A stretch of 64,000 bases of DNA from an uncultured Bacteroidales bacterium. GTDB taxonomy: Bacteria > Bacteroidota > Bacteroidia > Bacteroidales > UBA932. A program made the position numbers and the translations under genes. This document shows, piece after piece, positions 35,594 to 46,200 of this stretch. The DNA lies in assembly GCA_944322565.1 (NCBI GenBank), contig CALUPG010000009.1, positions 54,336 to 118,335 on the forward strand. Direction: 5' to 3'. Numbering within the stretch: position 1 is the first letter of the stretch; the number at the start of each line of letters is the position of its first letter. Below the pieces are notes generated by a model. That model was not told the origin of the DNA and ran no database searches. It saw only the letters and a program-made list of their open reading frames with translations.

Positions 35594-35624
35594 CAAATTT
35601 ATACAAAATGACGATGAAATCAAA
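35594..35624 (-). promoter_or_regulatory. Promoter of the glucosaminidase-mltG operon
   Basis: On the minus strand TTTG (35624-35621), 19 bp, TAAATTTG (35601-35594) is an exact match. The -33 box falls at the very end of the rnz coding region, so the promoter overlaps the upstream gene. Confidence 0.7.
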
Positions 35625-36612
35625 TGCAGGACTTTCTGAGAGGAACTTCTATGACATCACCTTCATTCGCAAGGACAGTATCCGGAAATATCTCCTGCGC
35701 CTCCTTCAGGAAGACTGAAACATCCGGGTAGCGGGACGAATAATGGCCTATCAGAAGCCTGCCCACCCCGGCATCTCTGGCACACTCGGCCGCCTGCCTT
35801 GCTGTGGAATGATATGTCTTGGCCGCCATGTCAGAAAGTTCCTCCGGGAATGTCGCCTCATGATACAGCAGAGTCACTCCTCCGACCCATTCGTGCAGGC
35901 GGGGAAACGGCGCTGTATCACTGCAGTAGGCATAGCTCCTCGGAATGTATGGACGATATGCCGCTTCCCGACAGTTTATCACGAGTGGTTCCGGCCCCCC
36001 GGAGAATCGCATGAACCCGTTCTCCGGTCCGGGCCCCGCATCAATTCCTGCAGGACGGACCACATCTTCACCTCTCTTGAGGGATGCTATTTCCGCTATC
36101 GTCAGACCGTATTTTTCTATCACATCCTTACGGACATTGAGCATCGGCTCCTTTTCCTTCAGGATGAAGCCGTAGGCCTCGACCCTGTGATTGAGAGGAA
36201 ATGCAAGCAGCTCGGCATTGCGGGATTCCCATACAGTCTCAGGAGCATCAGCCGAAAGCACATGATGCTCGGCCTCGAATCTCATTCCTTCCCCGAAAGC
36301 CGTCTTCCAGAATTTCAGCACCTTGCCGAAATCCTTCGGAGCAAAAATGTCAAGGTGCGAGGTCCTGCCCATGAGAGCCATCGTGGACAGAAGGCCGAAG
36401 ATGCCGAAGACATGGTCCCCGTGAAGATGAGACAGACAGACGGTACCGATGTTGAGACAGGAGAGTCTCATCCTGCGCATCTGCATCTGCGCACCCTCGC
36501 CGCAGTCAAACAAAAACAAGCGCCCCCGCACATCGAGCACTTGGGCGCTTGGATATCTTTTCATAGTGGGCAGGGCCGAAGCCGTGCCCAATATGTTGAG
36601 TGTAAAGTTCAT
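35620..36612 (-). CDS. rnz: Ribonuclease Z
   Basis: RNase Z removes the 3' trailer of tRNA precursors. The 330-residue protein has the MBL motif SHLHGDHVFG with two zinc sites, NHRVEAYGF in the exosite region, a YCSDTAPF segment with the bridging Asp, and YHSTARQAA with a final His. The length and motif order fit the short form RnaseZ-S. It is 12 bp from rpsA and probably shares its transcript. Confidence 0.93.
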   Translation of the reverse strand: MNFTLNILGTASALPTMKRYPSAQVLDVRGRLFLFDCGEGAQMQMRRMRLSCLNIGTVCLSHLHGDHVFGIFGLLSTMALMGRTSHLDIFAPKDFGKVLKFWKTAFGEGMRFEAEHHVLSADAPETVWESRNAELLAFPLNHRVEAYGFILKEKEPMLNVRKDVIEKYGLTIAEIASLKRGEDVVRPAGIDAGPGPENGFMRFSGGPEPLVINCREAAYRPYIPRSYAYCSDTAPFPRLHEWVGGVTLLYHEATFPEELSDMAAKTYHSTARQAAECARDAGVGRLLIGHYSSRYPDVSVFLKEAQEIFPDTVLANEGDVIEVPLRKSCI

Positions 36613-36624
36613 AGGCAGAGAAGA

Positions 36625-38499
36625 TTACTCGCCTTTCTCAAGCTTGTCCTTGAGGGCGGCAAGCTCAGTGATGTCACCGAGAGTCGTCTTCTCGATATTG
36701 GAGTTGATCTTCTTTACTGCCTTCTTGGTATTGTCAGATTCAGAAGCCGGTCTTTCAGTCTTCTTCTCCTCAACTGCAGCATAAGTCTTCACATGAGAAA
36801 GAGTGATTCTCTTTGTGCTGCGCTTGAGTTCAGTGACCTTGAACGGAAGCACATCGCCCGCAACCGGCATTGTGCCGTCTTCTTTGACAAGCTCCTTGCT
36901 GCTGCAGAATGCCTCTACATCGTTGTCAAGGGTTACAGTGGCGCCCTTGTCTGAAATTGAGGCAATCTTGCCCTCATGCACAGTGCCGACAGAGAATTTG
37001 CTCTCGACCTCATCCCATGGGTTAGGGAGAAGCTGCTTGTGGCCGAGGCTGAGCTTGTGGTTCTCCTCGTCGAAGTCAAGGATGACAACATCAATCTTGT
37101 CTCCCGGCTGAACGAACTCTGACGGATGCTTGATCTTGGTCCATGAGATGTCGCTGATGTGCACAAGGCCTTCGATGCCTTCCTCAAGTTCTGCGAATAC
37201 ACCGAAGTTGGTGATGTTGCGCACAACGGCAGTATGCTTGGAGCCTACAGGATATTTCTCGCGGATGTTCTCCCATGGATTAGGCACAAGCTGCTTGAGT
37301 CCGAGGGACATCTTCTTCTCTTCCCTGTCGAGTGTAAGAATCTGAGCCTCCACTTCGTCTCCCACCTTCAGGAAATCCTGTGCGATACGGAGCCTTGGAG
37401 ACCATGACATCTCAGAAACATGGATGAGACCTTCTACGCCCGGCTCAATCTCCACAAATGCGCCATAGTCAGCGATGAGGACAACTTTGCCTTTCACCTT
37501 GTCCCCGACCTTGAGGTTCGGGTCAAGGGCATCCCACGGATGTACTGTAAGCTGCTTGAGTCCGAGGGCGATTCTCTTCTTGGCCTCGTCGAAGTCAAGG
37601 ATAACAACCCTGATCTTCTGGTCAAGCTGCACGACCTCCTCCGGATGATTGATGCGTCCCCATGAAAGGTCTGTGATGTGGATGAGTCCGTCCACACCGC
37701 CGAGGTCCACGAATACGCCATAAGGAGTGATGTTCTTGACTGTACCCTCGAGTACCTGTCCTTTCTCGAGCTTGCTGATGATTTCGCTCTTCTGCTGCTC
37801 GAGCTCTGCCTCGATGAGAGCTTTGTGAGAAACGACAACATTCCTGAACTCCTGGTTGATCTTGACAATCTTGAAGTCCATTGTGGTGTCGACATACTGG
37901 TCGTAGTCCCTGATAGGCTTGATGTCAATCTGTGAGCCCGGAAGGAAGGCCTCGATGCCGAAGATGTCGACAATCATGCCGCCCTTTGTGCGGGTCTTGA
38001 CATAACCTTTGACGATTTCATTGTTGTTGTATGCCTGGTTGACCATATCCCAGGAGCGGAGAGCACGTGCCTTCTTGTGAGAGAGGACGAGCTGCCCCTT
38101 CTTGTCTTCGGCGGTCTCCACATAGACTTCCACCTTGTCTCCGACCTTCAGGTCAGGATTGTAGCGGAATTCAGGAGCCATGATGACACCTTCGCTCTTG
38201 TAGCCGATGTTCACGATGACTTCCCTCTTGCTGATAGCTGTGACTACACCCTCAACAACTTCGTTCTCGACTACTTTCGAGAGGGTCTTGTCATACTCTT
38301 CTGCGACAGCCTTCTTGTCTTCCTTGCCGTAGATGTCGCCGTCGTTTTCAAATGAATCCCAGTCGAACTTGTCCGGATCTACCGAAGCGTTCAGCACCGG
38401 GCTGCTGGTCTTTTCTGCTGCGGGAGCCTCTGCTGCTGCAGTCTCTGCTGCCTGAGCCACCGGAGTCTCCTCCGCAACAACTGTCTTGTTTTCTTCCAT
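36625..38499 (-). CDS. rpsA: 30S ribosomal protein S1
   Basis: The 624-residue protein holds six S1 RNA-binding domains, seen as repeats of the type KGKVVLIADYGAFVEI...GLIHVSEMSW, from about residue 80 to 560. The last is degenerate (KIASISDKGATVTLDN). The N terminus is Ala- and Glu-rich low complexity, and a Lys- and Ser-rich tail follows. S1 binds mRNA for initiation; in Bacteroidota it compensates for weak Shine-Dalgarno sites. It has its own promoter 90 bp upstream. Confidence 0.96.
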   Translation of the reverse strand: MEENKTVVAEETPVAQAAETAAAEAPAAEKTSSPVLNASVDPDKFDWDSFENDGDIYGKEDKKAVAEEYDKTLSKVVENEVVEGVVTAISKREVIVNIGYKSEGVIMAPEFRYNPDLKVGDKVEVYVETAEDKKGQLVLSHKKARALRSWDMVNQAYNNNEIVKGYVKTRTKGGMIVDIFGIEAFLPGSQIDIKPIRDYDQYVDTTMDFKIVKINQEFRNVVVSHKALIEAELEQQKSEIISKLEKGQVLEGTVKNITPYGVFVDLGGVDGLIHITDLSWGRINHPEEVVQLDQKIRVVILDFDEAKKRIALGLKQLTVHPWDALDPNLKVGDKVKGKVVLIADYGAFVEIEPGVEGLIHVSEMSWSPRLRIAQDFLKVGDEVEAQILTLDREEKKMSLGLKQLVPNPWENIREKYPVGSKHTAVVRNITNFGVFAELEEGIEGLVHISDISWTKIKHPSEFVQPGDKIDVVILDFDEENHKLSLGHKQLLPNPWDEVESKFSVGTVHEGKIASISDKGATVTLDNDVEAFCSSKELVKEDGTMPVAGDVLPFKVTELKRSTKRITLSHVKTYAAVEEKKTERPASESDNTKKAVKKINSNIEKTTLGDITELAALKDKLEKGE

Positions 38500-38590
38500 A
38501 ATAATGTAAATTAAAACAAATTAGTGGGTTTGACTTTATTTCCATGCCCGCCGGGACAGACAAAAAATGCGCACCCGGTCAAAAGGCGCG

Positions 38591-38621
38591 CAAATATATG
38601 CATAAATTCCGTATTGTCAAA
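38591..38621 (-). promoter_or_regulatory. Promoter of rpsA
   Basis: On the minus strand TTTG (38621-38618), 19 bp, TATATTTG (38598-38591) matches the consensus exactly. It gives a leader of about 85 nt before the rpsA ATG. Confidence 0.75.
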
Positions 38622-38668
38622 CTTTTCTGTGTCTTTATATCACACTTTCACCTCATATTCATATATCT

Positions 38669-39616
38669 TCAGAGCATTCTCCTCTTCTTGAATATCAGCA
38701 GAATCATGCCGAACGACAGGAGCATCAGCCCCAATATTATCGCCCAGTCCCATTTTGTGCCGGTCATCGGAAGCACCACATTCATGCCATAGAAACTCGC
38801 TATCAGAGTAGGCGGCATCAACAGAAGGGAAACGAGAGTGAATACTTTCATTATTTTGTTCTGGTCCAGATTGATAAGACCTATCACGGTATTCTGCAGA
38901 TACTCCAGCCTCTCGAATCCGAAATTGGTATGGTTGATGAGTGAGGATATGTCCTTCAGCATCACATTCAGCTTTGACTGGAGCTCATGAGGGTATTTGC
39001 TGCTCTTGAGCAGGCTCGATATGACACGCTGCTTGTCGACTATGTTCTCACGCACCAGCATCGTGTTCTCCTGCAGCTGGTTGATGTCAAGGAGGAACTC
39101 CTCGTTGATGTCCTCGCCGAGGCTGACCTTTCTGTTGTATTGTTCTATCTCCTTGGACATGAGCTCAATCATGTCGGCATCAAGGTCAATCCTCTGCTCA
39201 AGTATGCTCACGAATACCCGGAATCCCGACGGGTACATCTTCGGGAAAGCGAGCATCCTGCGCTGAAGGTCGGTGAAACTCCTGAGCGGACATTCCCGGA
39301 GGGTAGTCAGTACATTTCCGGTGATGATGAACGAGACCGCCTCCATTGAATATTCCTCCGGCCCCGGAATAAGGAAGTTGGTATTGGCGAAAATGGCGTT
39401 CTCCGTCTCTGAAAACCTTGAAGAACTCTCGATTTCTTCGGCTGTCGCGCGGCTCTGGATTGTAGTCCCGACAAAAGCCTCCGCCGCCCGCTTTTCATCC
39501 CCCGAAGGCGCGAAAAGGTCTATCCAGACCACATCCTGCATCTTCAGGCTTCCGAACATGTCCTCCGACTGCGACATCAGCATCTGACCGTTTGACTTGT
39601 AGAAGATTTCAATCAT
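38669..39616 (-). CDS. corA: Magnesium and cobalt transporter CorA
   Basis: The start is set at 39616 because the upstream Met at 39721 would lie above the promoter at 39679-39709. The 315-residue protein has a cytoplasmic N-terminal domain, a long helix (KQRVISSLLKSSKYPHELQSKL), and two C-terminal membrane segments separated by the YGMNV motif (GMN) of the periplasmic loop. CorA takes up Mg2+ as a pentamer. The minus-strand order places it upstream of rpsA, but rpsA has its own promoter in the gap. Confidence 0.93.
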   Translation of the reverse strand: MIEIFYKSNGQMLMSQSEDMFGSLKMQDVVWIDLFAPSGDEKRAAEAFVGTTIQSRATAEEIESSSRFSETENAIFANTNFLIPGPEEYSMEAVSFIITGNVLTTLRECPLRSFTDLQRRMLAFPKMYPSGFRVFVSILEQRIDLDADMIELMSKEIEQYNRKVSLGEDINEEFLLDINQLQENTMLVRENIVDKQRVISSLLKSSKYPHELQSKLNVMLKDISSLINHTNFGFERLEYLQNTVIGLINLDQNKIMKVFTLVSLLLMPPTLIASFYGMNVVLPMTGTKWDWAIILGLMLLSFGMILLIFKKRRML

Positions 39617-39678
39617 AACGACTTCAGTTTTGTTCCGGCACGCAGTCGGAAAAGTTTGACATAATGGATACAGGCTGG

Positions 39679-39709
39679 CAAAAGTATGGATTTCTGATGA
39701 AATTTCAAA
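39679..39709 (-). promoter_or_regulatory. Promoter of corA
   Basis: On the minus strand TTTG (39709-39706), 19 bp, TACTTTTG (39686-39679). It leaves a leader of about 60 nt and supports the start at 39616. Confidence 0.7.
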
Positions 39710-39749
39710 TTTTATGTTCACCAGACTTCAGCCGGACATCACCCTGGAA

Positions 39750-40298
39750 TCATATCAGGAGCCTGATGCCTATGGCTATGAGCACGAGGCCTCCGGCGAC
39801 CCTTGCCGGTGTCCCGAATCTGCAGCCGACAAGGCTGCCGCAGACGACTCCGAATACTGCCGCAAGGACAGTCATGGCAAAGACGGAGACCGTGAGAGAA
39901 ATCGCAGGAGAGAATTCCATCCCCGCCATGGCCAGCGACACTCCCACGGCAAACGCATCCACGCTCGTGGCAAACGCAGCCAGAAGCAGATGCTTCATTC
40001 CGTTGAGACAGACATTCTCTTCGGACTTCCTGACTGCAGACCATATCATCGAACCGCCTATATAAAGAAGTATCACAAACCCGATTATATGCGCAGCCTG
40101 ATGGACGAACGAAGCCACGGAAGCGCCTAAAAGCCAGCCGGCAAAAATCAGTCCGGCCTGCATGATACCGAAAGCCAGCGCGACTTTCAGCACTTTCGGA
40201 GGGGACATCCTCCCCAGTGACACGCTTCCGCTCATGGACACGACAAGAGTATCCACGCTCAACGAAAGCGACAGAAACAAGATTTCAATTAAGTTCAT
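39750..40298 (-). CDS. mntP: Manganese efflux pump MntP
   Basis: The 182-residue protein has six membrane segments and two repeated halves with the motifs LSVDTLVVS and SVDAFAVGVSLA, each with a metal-binding Asp. MntP exports Mn2+. No yybP-ykoY riboswitch is recognised in the short gap before it. It follows recR by 66 bp on the same strand. Confidence 0.93.
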   Translation of the reverse strand: MNLIEILFLSLSLSVDTLVVSMSGSVSLGRMSPPKVLKVALAFGIMQAGLIFAGWLLGASVASFVHQAAHIIGFVILLYIGGSMIWSAVRKSEENVCLNGMKHLLLAAFATSVDAFAVGVSLAMAGMEFSPAISLTVSVFAMTVLAAVFGVVCGSLVGCRFGTPARVAGGLVLIAIGIRLLI

Positions 40299-40363
40299 CG
40301 CAATATCCTTTTGCCTGTTGAAAATTTCCCGGCAAGGTTCTTCCCGTCCCTTGTCCGGACACT

Positions 40364-41026
40364 TCAGGGACGGAAAATCTGTCTGTTGACAATCGACCTT
40401 CCCAGCGTAAGTTCGTCCGCATATTCAAGGTCGTCCCCGAAGCCAAGCCCTCTGGCAAGCGACGACACCTTCACTCCATATTTTTCAATCTGCCTGTAAA
40501 TATAGAATGCCGTGGTCTCACCCTCCACATCTCCGCTCAATGCAAGTATCACCTCCATTCCGCCCTCCGGAAGCGGGGCTGTTTCTGCCGGACTGCCAGA
40601 ACTGCAGCCGCACCCGGCAGCCACCCTGTCCACAAGTTCCTTGATTGTCAGGTCCGAAGGCCCGACGCCGTTAATCGGCGATATGATGCCTCCAAGCACA
40701 TGATACAGCCCATGGTACTGTCCGGTATTCTCAATGCTCATCACATCCCTCACACTCTCCACTACACATACGGTATTCCTGTCCCGGGAAAGATCCGAGC
40801 AGATGGAACACACATCATCGTCAGAAATCATCCTGCATACGCGGCAATATCTGACATCATCCCTGAGGCGGTTGATTGCTGAAGTAAAGTGGTGCACATT
40901 CTCCTGCGGCTGGCGCAGAAGATGCAGGGCAAGCCTCAGCGCACTTCTCTTACCGACCCCGGGAAGCATATTTATCGCATCCACCGCGTCTGACAGAAGT
41001 TTCGAAGGATAATTCTCCTTATACAT
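40364..41026 (-). CDS. recR: Recombination mediator RecR
   Basis: RecR works with RecO and RecF to load RecA on gaps. The start is set at 41026 ([11 protein letters not shown]); a Met at 41056 lies inside the upstream gene. Visible are the helix-hairpin-helix [17 protein letters not shown], the four-Cys zinc finger [16 protein letters not shown], and a Toprim domain ([30 protein letters not shown]). Its start overlaps the kinase gene by 8 bp. Confidence 0.95.
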   Translation of the reverse strand: MYKENYPSKLLSDAVDAINMLPGVGKRSALRLALHLLRQPQENVHHFTSAINRLRDDVRYCRVCRMISDDDVCSICSDLSRDRNTVCVVESVRDVMSIENTGQYHGLYHVLGGIISPINGVGPSDLTIKELVDRVAAGCGCSSGSPAETAPLPEGGMEVILALSGDVEGETTAFYIYRQIEKYGVKVSSLARGLGFGDDLEYADELTLGRSIVNRQIFRP

Positions 41027-41897
41027 CACCAATCCCTTTAATTGATTGTTTCCCATTATGGTACAGCAGAAGTCCGTCCATCGGAGCAGGTGCGAACCTG
41101 ACGAACCTTAGCCCGTATTCCTCTCCGATACTTCCGAGAATGTCCCGGCAGGCGTACCCGAACGAACCAGTCACGGACACCCGGTCCTCCCCATTGCCGT
41201 ATCTGAGCAGAGACCTTTCGATAAAATTCCGGAAATTTCCGCAAATCATCTCAAGAATATACGGATTGTGCTTCCATTTCATGATATACGGGGCAAAGGC
41301 AGCCATGTCTGCGGCAGGGTGCGCACCCTTGTAAACAAAGTTCACAATCCTGTTATAGTCAAGACCGTATGTTGCCCTGAAATCATCCGAGACTTCTTCC
41401 GGAAGCAACTCCTTGATATAGTCCGAGAGAAACATCCTCCCCAGAGATGCAGCACTGCCCTCATCCCCGAGGACAAAGCCTCCCGGACGGATATTCTTCA
41501 CAATTTTATTACCGTCATACAGACAGCTGTTTGAACCTGTCCCGAGGATTGCCACAAGCCCGGGCTGCTTTCCGCACAAACCGCGGGCAGCCGCAAGAAG
41601 ATCCGAATGGAAGTGGCAGGACGCCGCCGGGAAAGCCTCCCGGACGGCATCTGTTCCGCCGGGGAGAGCATCAGTTATGCCAGCCCCATAAAAAAAAAGG
41701 TCACTGACATCCCCTGAAGCATTGAATCCGGCATCTGACACAAAAGAAACGGCATCAAGCATAGCCCGAGAGACCGAAAAAGTATCCGCTGAGGCCATAT
41801 TCAGGCCGGCTATTCTGAAACGGGAACGCACTCCGCCCTTCGCATCCAGAAGACAGCAGTCAGTCTTCGTTGCCCCGCTTTCCATTATGAGAACCAT
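41019..41897 (-). CDS. BadF/BadG-type ATPase, N-acetylglucosamine kinase-like
   Basis: The protein starts with the ASKHA phosphate-1 motif [13 protein letters not shown] and has [14 protein letters not shown] (phosphate-2 region) and [19 protein letters not shown]. The family includes GlcNAc kinases and archaeal activases; Bacteroidota copies are usually annotated as N-acetylglucosamine kinase. Length 292 is normal. It begins a transcript with recR from the promoter at 41941-41971. Confidence 0.8.
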   Translation of the reverse strand: MVLIMESGATKTDCCLLDAKGGVRSRFRIAGLNMASADTFSVSRAMLDAVSFVSDAGFNASGDVSDLFFYGAGITDALPGGTDAVREAFPAASCHFHSDLLAAARGLCGKQPGLVAILGTGSNSCLYDGNKIVKNIRPGGFVLGDEGSAASLGRMFLSDYIKELLPEEVSDDFRATYGLDYNRIVNFVYKGAHPAADMAAFAPYIMKWKHNPYILEMICGNFRNFIERSLLRYGNGEDRVSVTGSFGYACRDILGSIGEEYGLRFVRFAPAPMDGLLLYHNGKQSIKGIGDV

Positions 41898-41940
41898 ACC
41901 TTTGCCATTTTGCTCCGACCTGCACCGGAATGAAAGAGGG

Positions 41941-41971
41941 CAAATTTAATCAAATTCGGATATTCTGCAAA
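41941..41971 (-). promoter_or_regulatory. Promoter of the kinase-recR operon
   Basis: On the minus strand TTTG (41971-41968), 19 bp, TAAATTTG (41948-41941), an exact match. It is divergent from the FKBP promoter 13 bp away. Confidence 0.72.
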
Positions 41972-41983
41972 CACGATTTTCAC

Positions 41984-41991
41984 TATATTTG
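41984..41991 (+). promoter_or_regulatory. -7 element of the FKBP gene
   Basis: TATATTTG fits the -7 consensus 22 bp before the ATG at 42013, with only a weak -33 box. Confidence 0.5.
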
Positions 41992-42012
41992 CCGACTGAA
42001 AATATAACTAAT

Positions 42013-42618
42013 ATGGACAAGAACAGTTATGCATTGGGCATGAGCATCGCCCACAACATGATTTCATCTGGAGTGAAGGAAGTGGCTTTCGAAGATTTTG
42101 TATCTGGCCTCAAAGCCGTACTAACGGGAACAAAGCCGGAAATCTCTTTCGACGAGGCTGCCGGCCTTCTGGACAAATATTTCGCAGACATTGAAAAGAA
42201 GCAGCGTTCTGAAGCAGCCGCAATGGGAGCCGCAATGAAAAAGGAAGGGGAGGAATTCCTCGCCGCAAATGCAGAAAAAGAAGGAGTAAAAGTCCTTCCG
42301 AGCGGCCTGCAGTATAAAGTTCTCACTGAAGGTTCGGGGAAAAAGCCAGGTCCTGAGGACAAGGTAAAATGCCATTACTGCGGCACCTTCCCGGACGGCA
42401 CAAAGTTCGACAGCTCATACGACAGGGGCGAGCCGGCAGTATTCGGTGTCAACCAAGTGATTGCCGGATGGACAGAAGCTCTTCAGCTCATGTCCGAGGG
42501 TTCGAAATGGGAACTCTACATCCCGTACAATCTCGGATACGGAGAGCACGGGGCACCGGGGGCCATTCCTCCTTACAGCGCCCTCGTCTTCACCGTAGAG
42601 CTGATTTCCGTGCTCTGA
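42013..42618 (+). CDS. FKBP-type peptidyl-prolyl cis-trans isomerase
   Basis: The ATG at 42013 is chosen over an upstream TTG in the promoter. The 201-residue protein has an N-terminal dimerisation region of the FkpA/Mip type (DKNSYALGMSIAHNMISSG, a helix with charged residues), then an FKBP domain with VKCHYCGTFPDGTKFDSSYDRGEPAVFGVNQVIAGWTEALQ and YGEHGAPGAIPPYSALVFTVEL. No signal peptide is visible, so it is likely cytoplasmic. The Nudix gene ends at the next base on the other strand. Confidence 0.92.
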   Translation: MDKNSYALGMSIAHNMISSGVKEVAFEDFVSGLKAVLTGTKPEISFDEAAGLLDKYFADIEKKQRSEAAAMGAAMKKEGEEFLAANAEKEGVKVLPSGLQYKVLTEGSGKKPGPEDKVKCHYCGTFPDGTKFDSSYDRGEPAVFGVNQVIAGWTEALQLMSEGSKWELYIPYNLGYGEHGAPGAIPPYSALVFTVELISVL

Positions 42619-43269
42619 TCACAGCAGGTGATTTTCCGCAAAATATTTCCATAGTGGGGCAGCCATCAGTGACTGCCTTATTTTGTCCCCTGTCAGCAGC
42701 ATGCGTACCTGCTCAAGGGACATGAGGCAGACCCTGAGGTCTTCCGTGCTGTCAAGGTGCTGACCGGAAAGCTTTTTCACCCCGACAGCCAGGAAGCAAT
42801 GCGTCAGATTGCTCGTGGTGCTGCAGTTGCCTGATACGGCCATGAGTTTTTTCCATTCTCCCCCGCCGTATCCGGTCTCTTCCCCGAGTTCCCTTCTTGC
42901 CGCCTGCTCAGGAGTCTCTCCCTTTTCCATCACCCCCGCAGGAATTTCGTAGCAAGTCTTGCCCAATCCCTGGCGGAACTGCCGCTCCATCACAAAGTCC
43001 CCGTCTTCCGTAATTGCGATTACATTCACCCAGTCAGGATATTCCAGCACATAAAATTCAGGGTTGATTCTGCCGTCAGGCAGCCTCACCTTGTCGTGCC
43101 TTACGGTCAGCCAGGGCCGTCTGAAAAGATATTCGCTGCTGAGGGTCTCCCACCTGCCGTCATCGCCGACAGCCTTGTCCATATCCAGTCCCCTGCCTGC
43201 GGCGACTGCCGGATTTTCTTTCATTTCTTCAGATTTCATGTCTTTTCCAATAATTGCATTTATCCCCAT
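42619..43269 (-). CDS. Nudix hydrolase, ADP-ribose pyrophosphatase-like
   Basis: The Nudix box GVMEKGETPEQAARRELGEETGY fits the 23-residue consensus with all acidic metal ligands. FVMERQFRQGLGKTCYEIPAG is typical of NudF-type ADP-ribose hydrolases. The N-terminal 40 residues are poorly conserved and several Met (43239, 43224, 43182) could be the true start; the first overlaps the AddA-like stop by 10 bp. Confidence 0.87.
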   Translation of the reverse strand: MGINAIIGKDMKSEEMKENPAVAAGRGLDMDKAVGDDGRWETLSSEYLFRRPWLTVRHDKVRLPDGRINPEFYVLEYPDWVNVIAITEDGDFVMERQFRQGLGKTCYEIPAGVMEKGETPEQAARRELGEETGYGGGEWKKLMAVSGNCSTTSNLTHCFLAVGVKKLSGQHLDSTEDLRVCLMSLEQVRMLLTGDKIRQSLMAAPLWKYFAENHLL

Positions 43270-46200
43270 ACCACTTCATCATCCGGCACATACCAGACGG
43301 CAGTCTTGACCGACTTGTACCCCATGCGCCGGAAGATATCCGCATACCCGGCAACCTGCCGCATGTATCTCCGGTCAGAAGCAGGTTCCCGGTGTGCAAA
43401 TTTATAGTCTATTATCATAATGCCGCCGTCTTTCTGCAGAATCACCCTGTCCGGCCGGCTGATGCTGCCGTCAGTGTCCACAAGGGTCACTTCCCTGAGA
43501 ACAGAAGCATAACTGCGGCCGTCATCAAACCATCCGTTCTTTGCGGCGGAAGAAATCCTTGCCGAAAGCATTCCGTATGCCTTCTTTCCCTCTTCCGGAC
43601 TGAGTTCTCCGGAAATCACGGATTCATCCACAGCCCTTCTGAGGTCAGAAGGCACCTCAACACGGGACAGTATATCGTGAAGTACGATTCCCCTGAGCCT
43701 GTCCGAAGCTCCGGTGCCGACAAGTCCGTCTTTGGAAAAGAAATCCAGCGAGTCCGTCCTGAATTTCAGACGGTCACTTCCCTGCATATTCAGCGGCCAT
43801 GACGGATATGCAGACGGCACACTTCTGACAGCCGGCTTTTCATTCCCGGCTCCGGACGCTCCATTCTCCGCAACCGGCCGCCCTGCTTCGGTCCGGACAG
43901 CCTCCGTATCTGAGCGGACAGCCTCCGTATCTGACAGGGGAAAGGACTCCTGCACTCCGGCTGATGCCGTCCGCAAATCCGTGGAATATATGATTGTCCC
44001 ATCTTCCTCCTCCGAGAAATACAGCGGCGGACACCTGTCCGGCATCCCGTCTCCGAAACCATCCGGAACATCTGTGGCCTCTTGCCCTGACCGGCGCACG
44101 GCAAAGCAGTACAATATCTGTGAAAAATCCGAAAACGGACCGGCATATCCTGCTCCAGCACCGTCACGGATACTTCCTGACGGCAACTTTGCTATCAGAA
44201 ACATTCCTTTGACGGCCCTTGTCAGAGCGACATATATTGCATTAATATTGTCGACATACTGCATCTTCAGCTCAGTGCGGTAGTCGTCTGCAAATAGTGT
44301 CATGTCACTTTTCGATGAAAGTCTGACATCATAAAGGCCGTCCGATGCGGACTCAAGCGGAGTACCGGAAAACTCCGGACGGCACCAGCGGTTCCCGGCC
44401 TTGAAAAGATTGACAGTTTCAACATACGGAAAAATCACATACTTGAAATCCAGGCCCTTGGACTTATGAATAGTCATCACCCTCAATGAATCTCCCGATG
44501 ACGGCGACGATATGGCAGGGTCAGCTTCCGACCACGACTTGAGGAATTCGTGCAGAGAATTCCCGTTGATGGAGACATAATCCTGAAGTGCATCCATGAA
44601 TGACTGGACATACAGCACCTCGCTGTCAAAGAGCTGCGGGTCAGCCTGCCGCAGTCCCCGAAGCAGAGCCTCGCACATATCCGTCAGTGAATGGCAGTTT
44701 TCCGGGACTGAAATGTCAAGCGTACCTGCAAGATACCCGTTGACCCTGTCTGAAGGATTGTCGGCAAGGGACAGCAGGGAGCACAGTCTCCGTACTGTCA
44801 CCGATGACTTCACCTTCAGAGAGTCATCAGTCAGCACCGGTATATCATTGTCAATCAGATATGTCGCTATCACTCCTCCGGAGACATTATTTCGGACAAG
44901 AACCGTAATGTCCCCGAACGGAATGCCCCTTTCCCTGAGCATCCGGACAGTTTCAAGAACCTTCCCCGGCTCCTCTTCACGCGGACAGAACATAAGACTG
45001 ACCTCCCCGGCCTCCGTCCTGTGAGACGGTATTTTCTGGCATACATCCGAATATATCTCCGAAACGGAGCGCCCGTCATGGCGGCCGTACTGCGCATCAA
45101 GAATACCTGCGGCATAAGGGAAAAAACTGTTGTTGAAATTGACGATATTTCTGCAGCTTCTGTAATTTGTGTCCAGATTTTTCTCTTTTGCCTCCGGAAA
45201 TTCATTCCGGACTTCAGAGTCAAGAAGATTCCAGTCCGACCCTCTCCAACGATATATGCTCTGCTTCACATCCCCGACAAGAAGATTGTCAAAGCCCTGC
45301 GCCTCGCTGTTCTGGAGCAAAGGGCGGAAATTGTCCCACTGTATCCTGGAAGTATCCTGAAATTCGTCCAGAAGAAAATTCTCATACTTTGTGCCTGTTT
45401 TCTCGTATATGAACGGGGCGTCAGAACCATCTATGATGTCCTTCAGAATAGTATTGGAATCATCTATGCTCAGTACATTCTTTTCTTTCATCAGCGCGTT
45501 GAACTCCCGGTACAGGTCAGCCGTGACGCCCAGCCCATAAAGCTGTCCGTCAAGAATCAATGCCGTACGGTAGATTCTGAACTTCTCCCCGAACAGCGAG
45601 CAGAAATCCTCAAGCGGGGCCTCAAGAAGCGGATAGACAGCGGGCAGGAGCTTCCCGGCCCTTGCTTTCGCAAACCACTGTTCATGATCAGATGCCCGGG
45701 ACATGAATGAAGCTGTCGGAGCCTCGATGCAATCGCCCCGTCCGGGCTCCGCATAGCCGTACAAAGGCTTCAGGAAGCCGTTTTTGAAGTCTTCGGGTCT
45801 GACGCCTGCATCTGCAAGGAGCCTGAGAATTTCTTCGGCCGATGATTTCACCGCATCGGCAAACTCACGGATTGTCCTCCGGCAGGATTTCTTTATTTCG
45901 GCAAGTCTTTCCCTTGAATAGATTTTTTCTTCATCTACGCCGAATTTTTCAACAAGTGACCTGTGCTCATCTGACTTAAGCCTTGAGGCAATGTGCACCA
46001 GACTTGATTCAAGATTGTATTTCCCGTCTTGCTCTATCTGCTCCATCACACTGTCGGTCAGCCATTTCAGCCGAAGTGTATCATTTTCGTCCAAAGAGTC
46101 AAGTACCCTGTCCACACTTTCAGACACGAGAGAATCCTTGTCCAGTTCCACCTGATATGAAGCGAACTGGCCTATTTCCCTTGAAAACGCCCTGAGAGTC

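Noticed and set aside
35743..36954. A 403-residue frame antisense to rnz and rpsA
   Set aside because: It spans two well-supported genes on the other strand and has no recognisable domain.
39617..39749. Magnesium or manganese riboswitch before corA
   Set aside because: The leader is only about 60 nt and shows no M-box or yybP-like structure.
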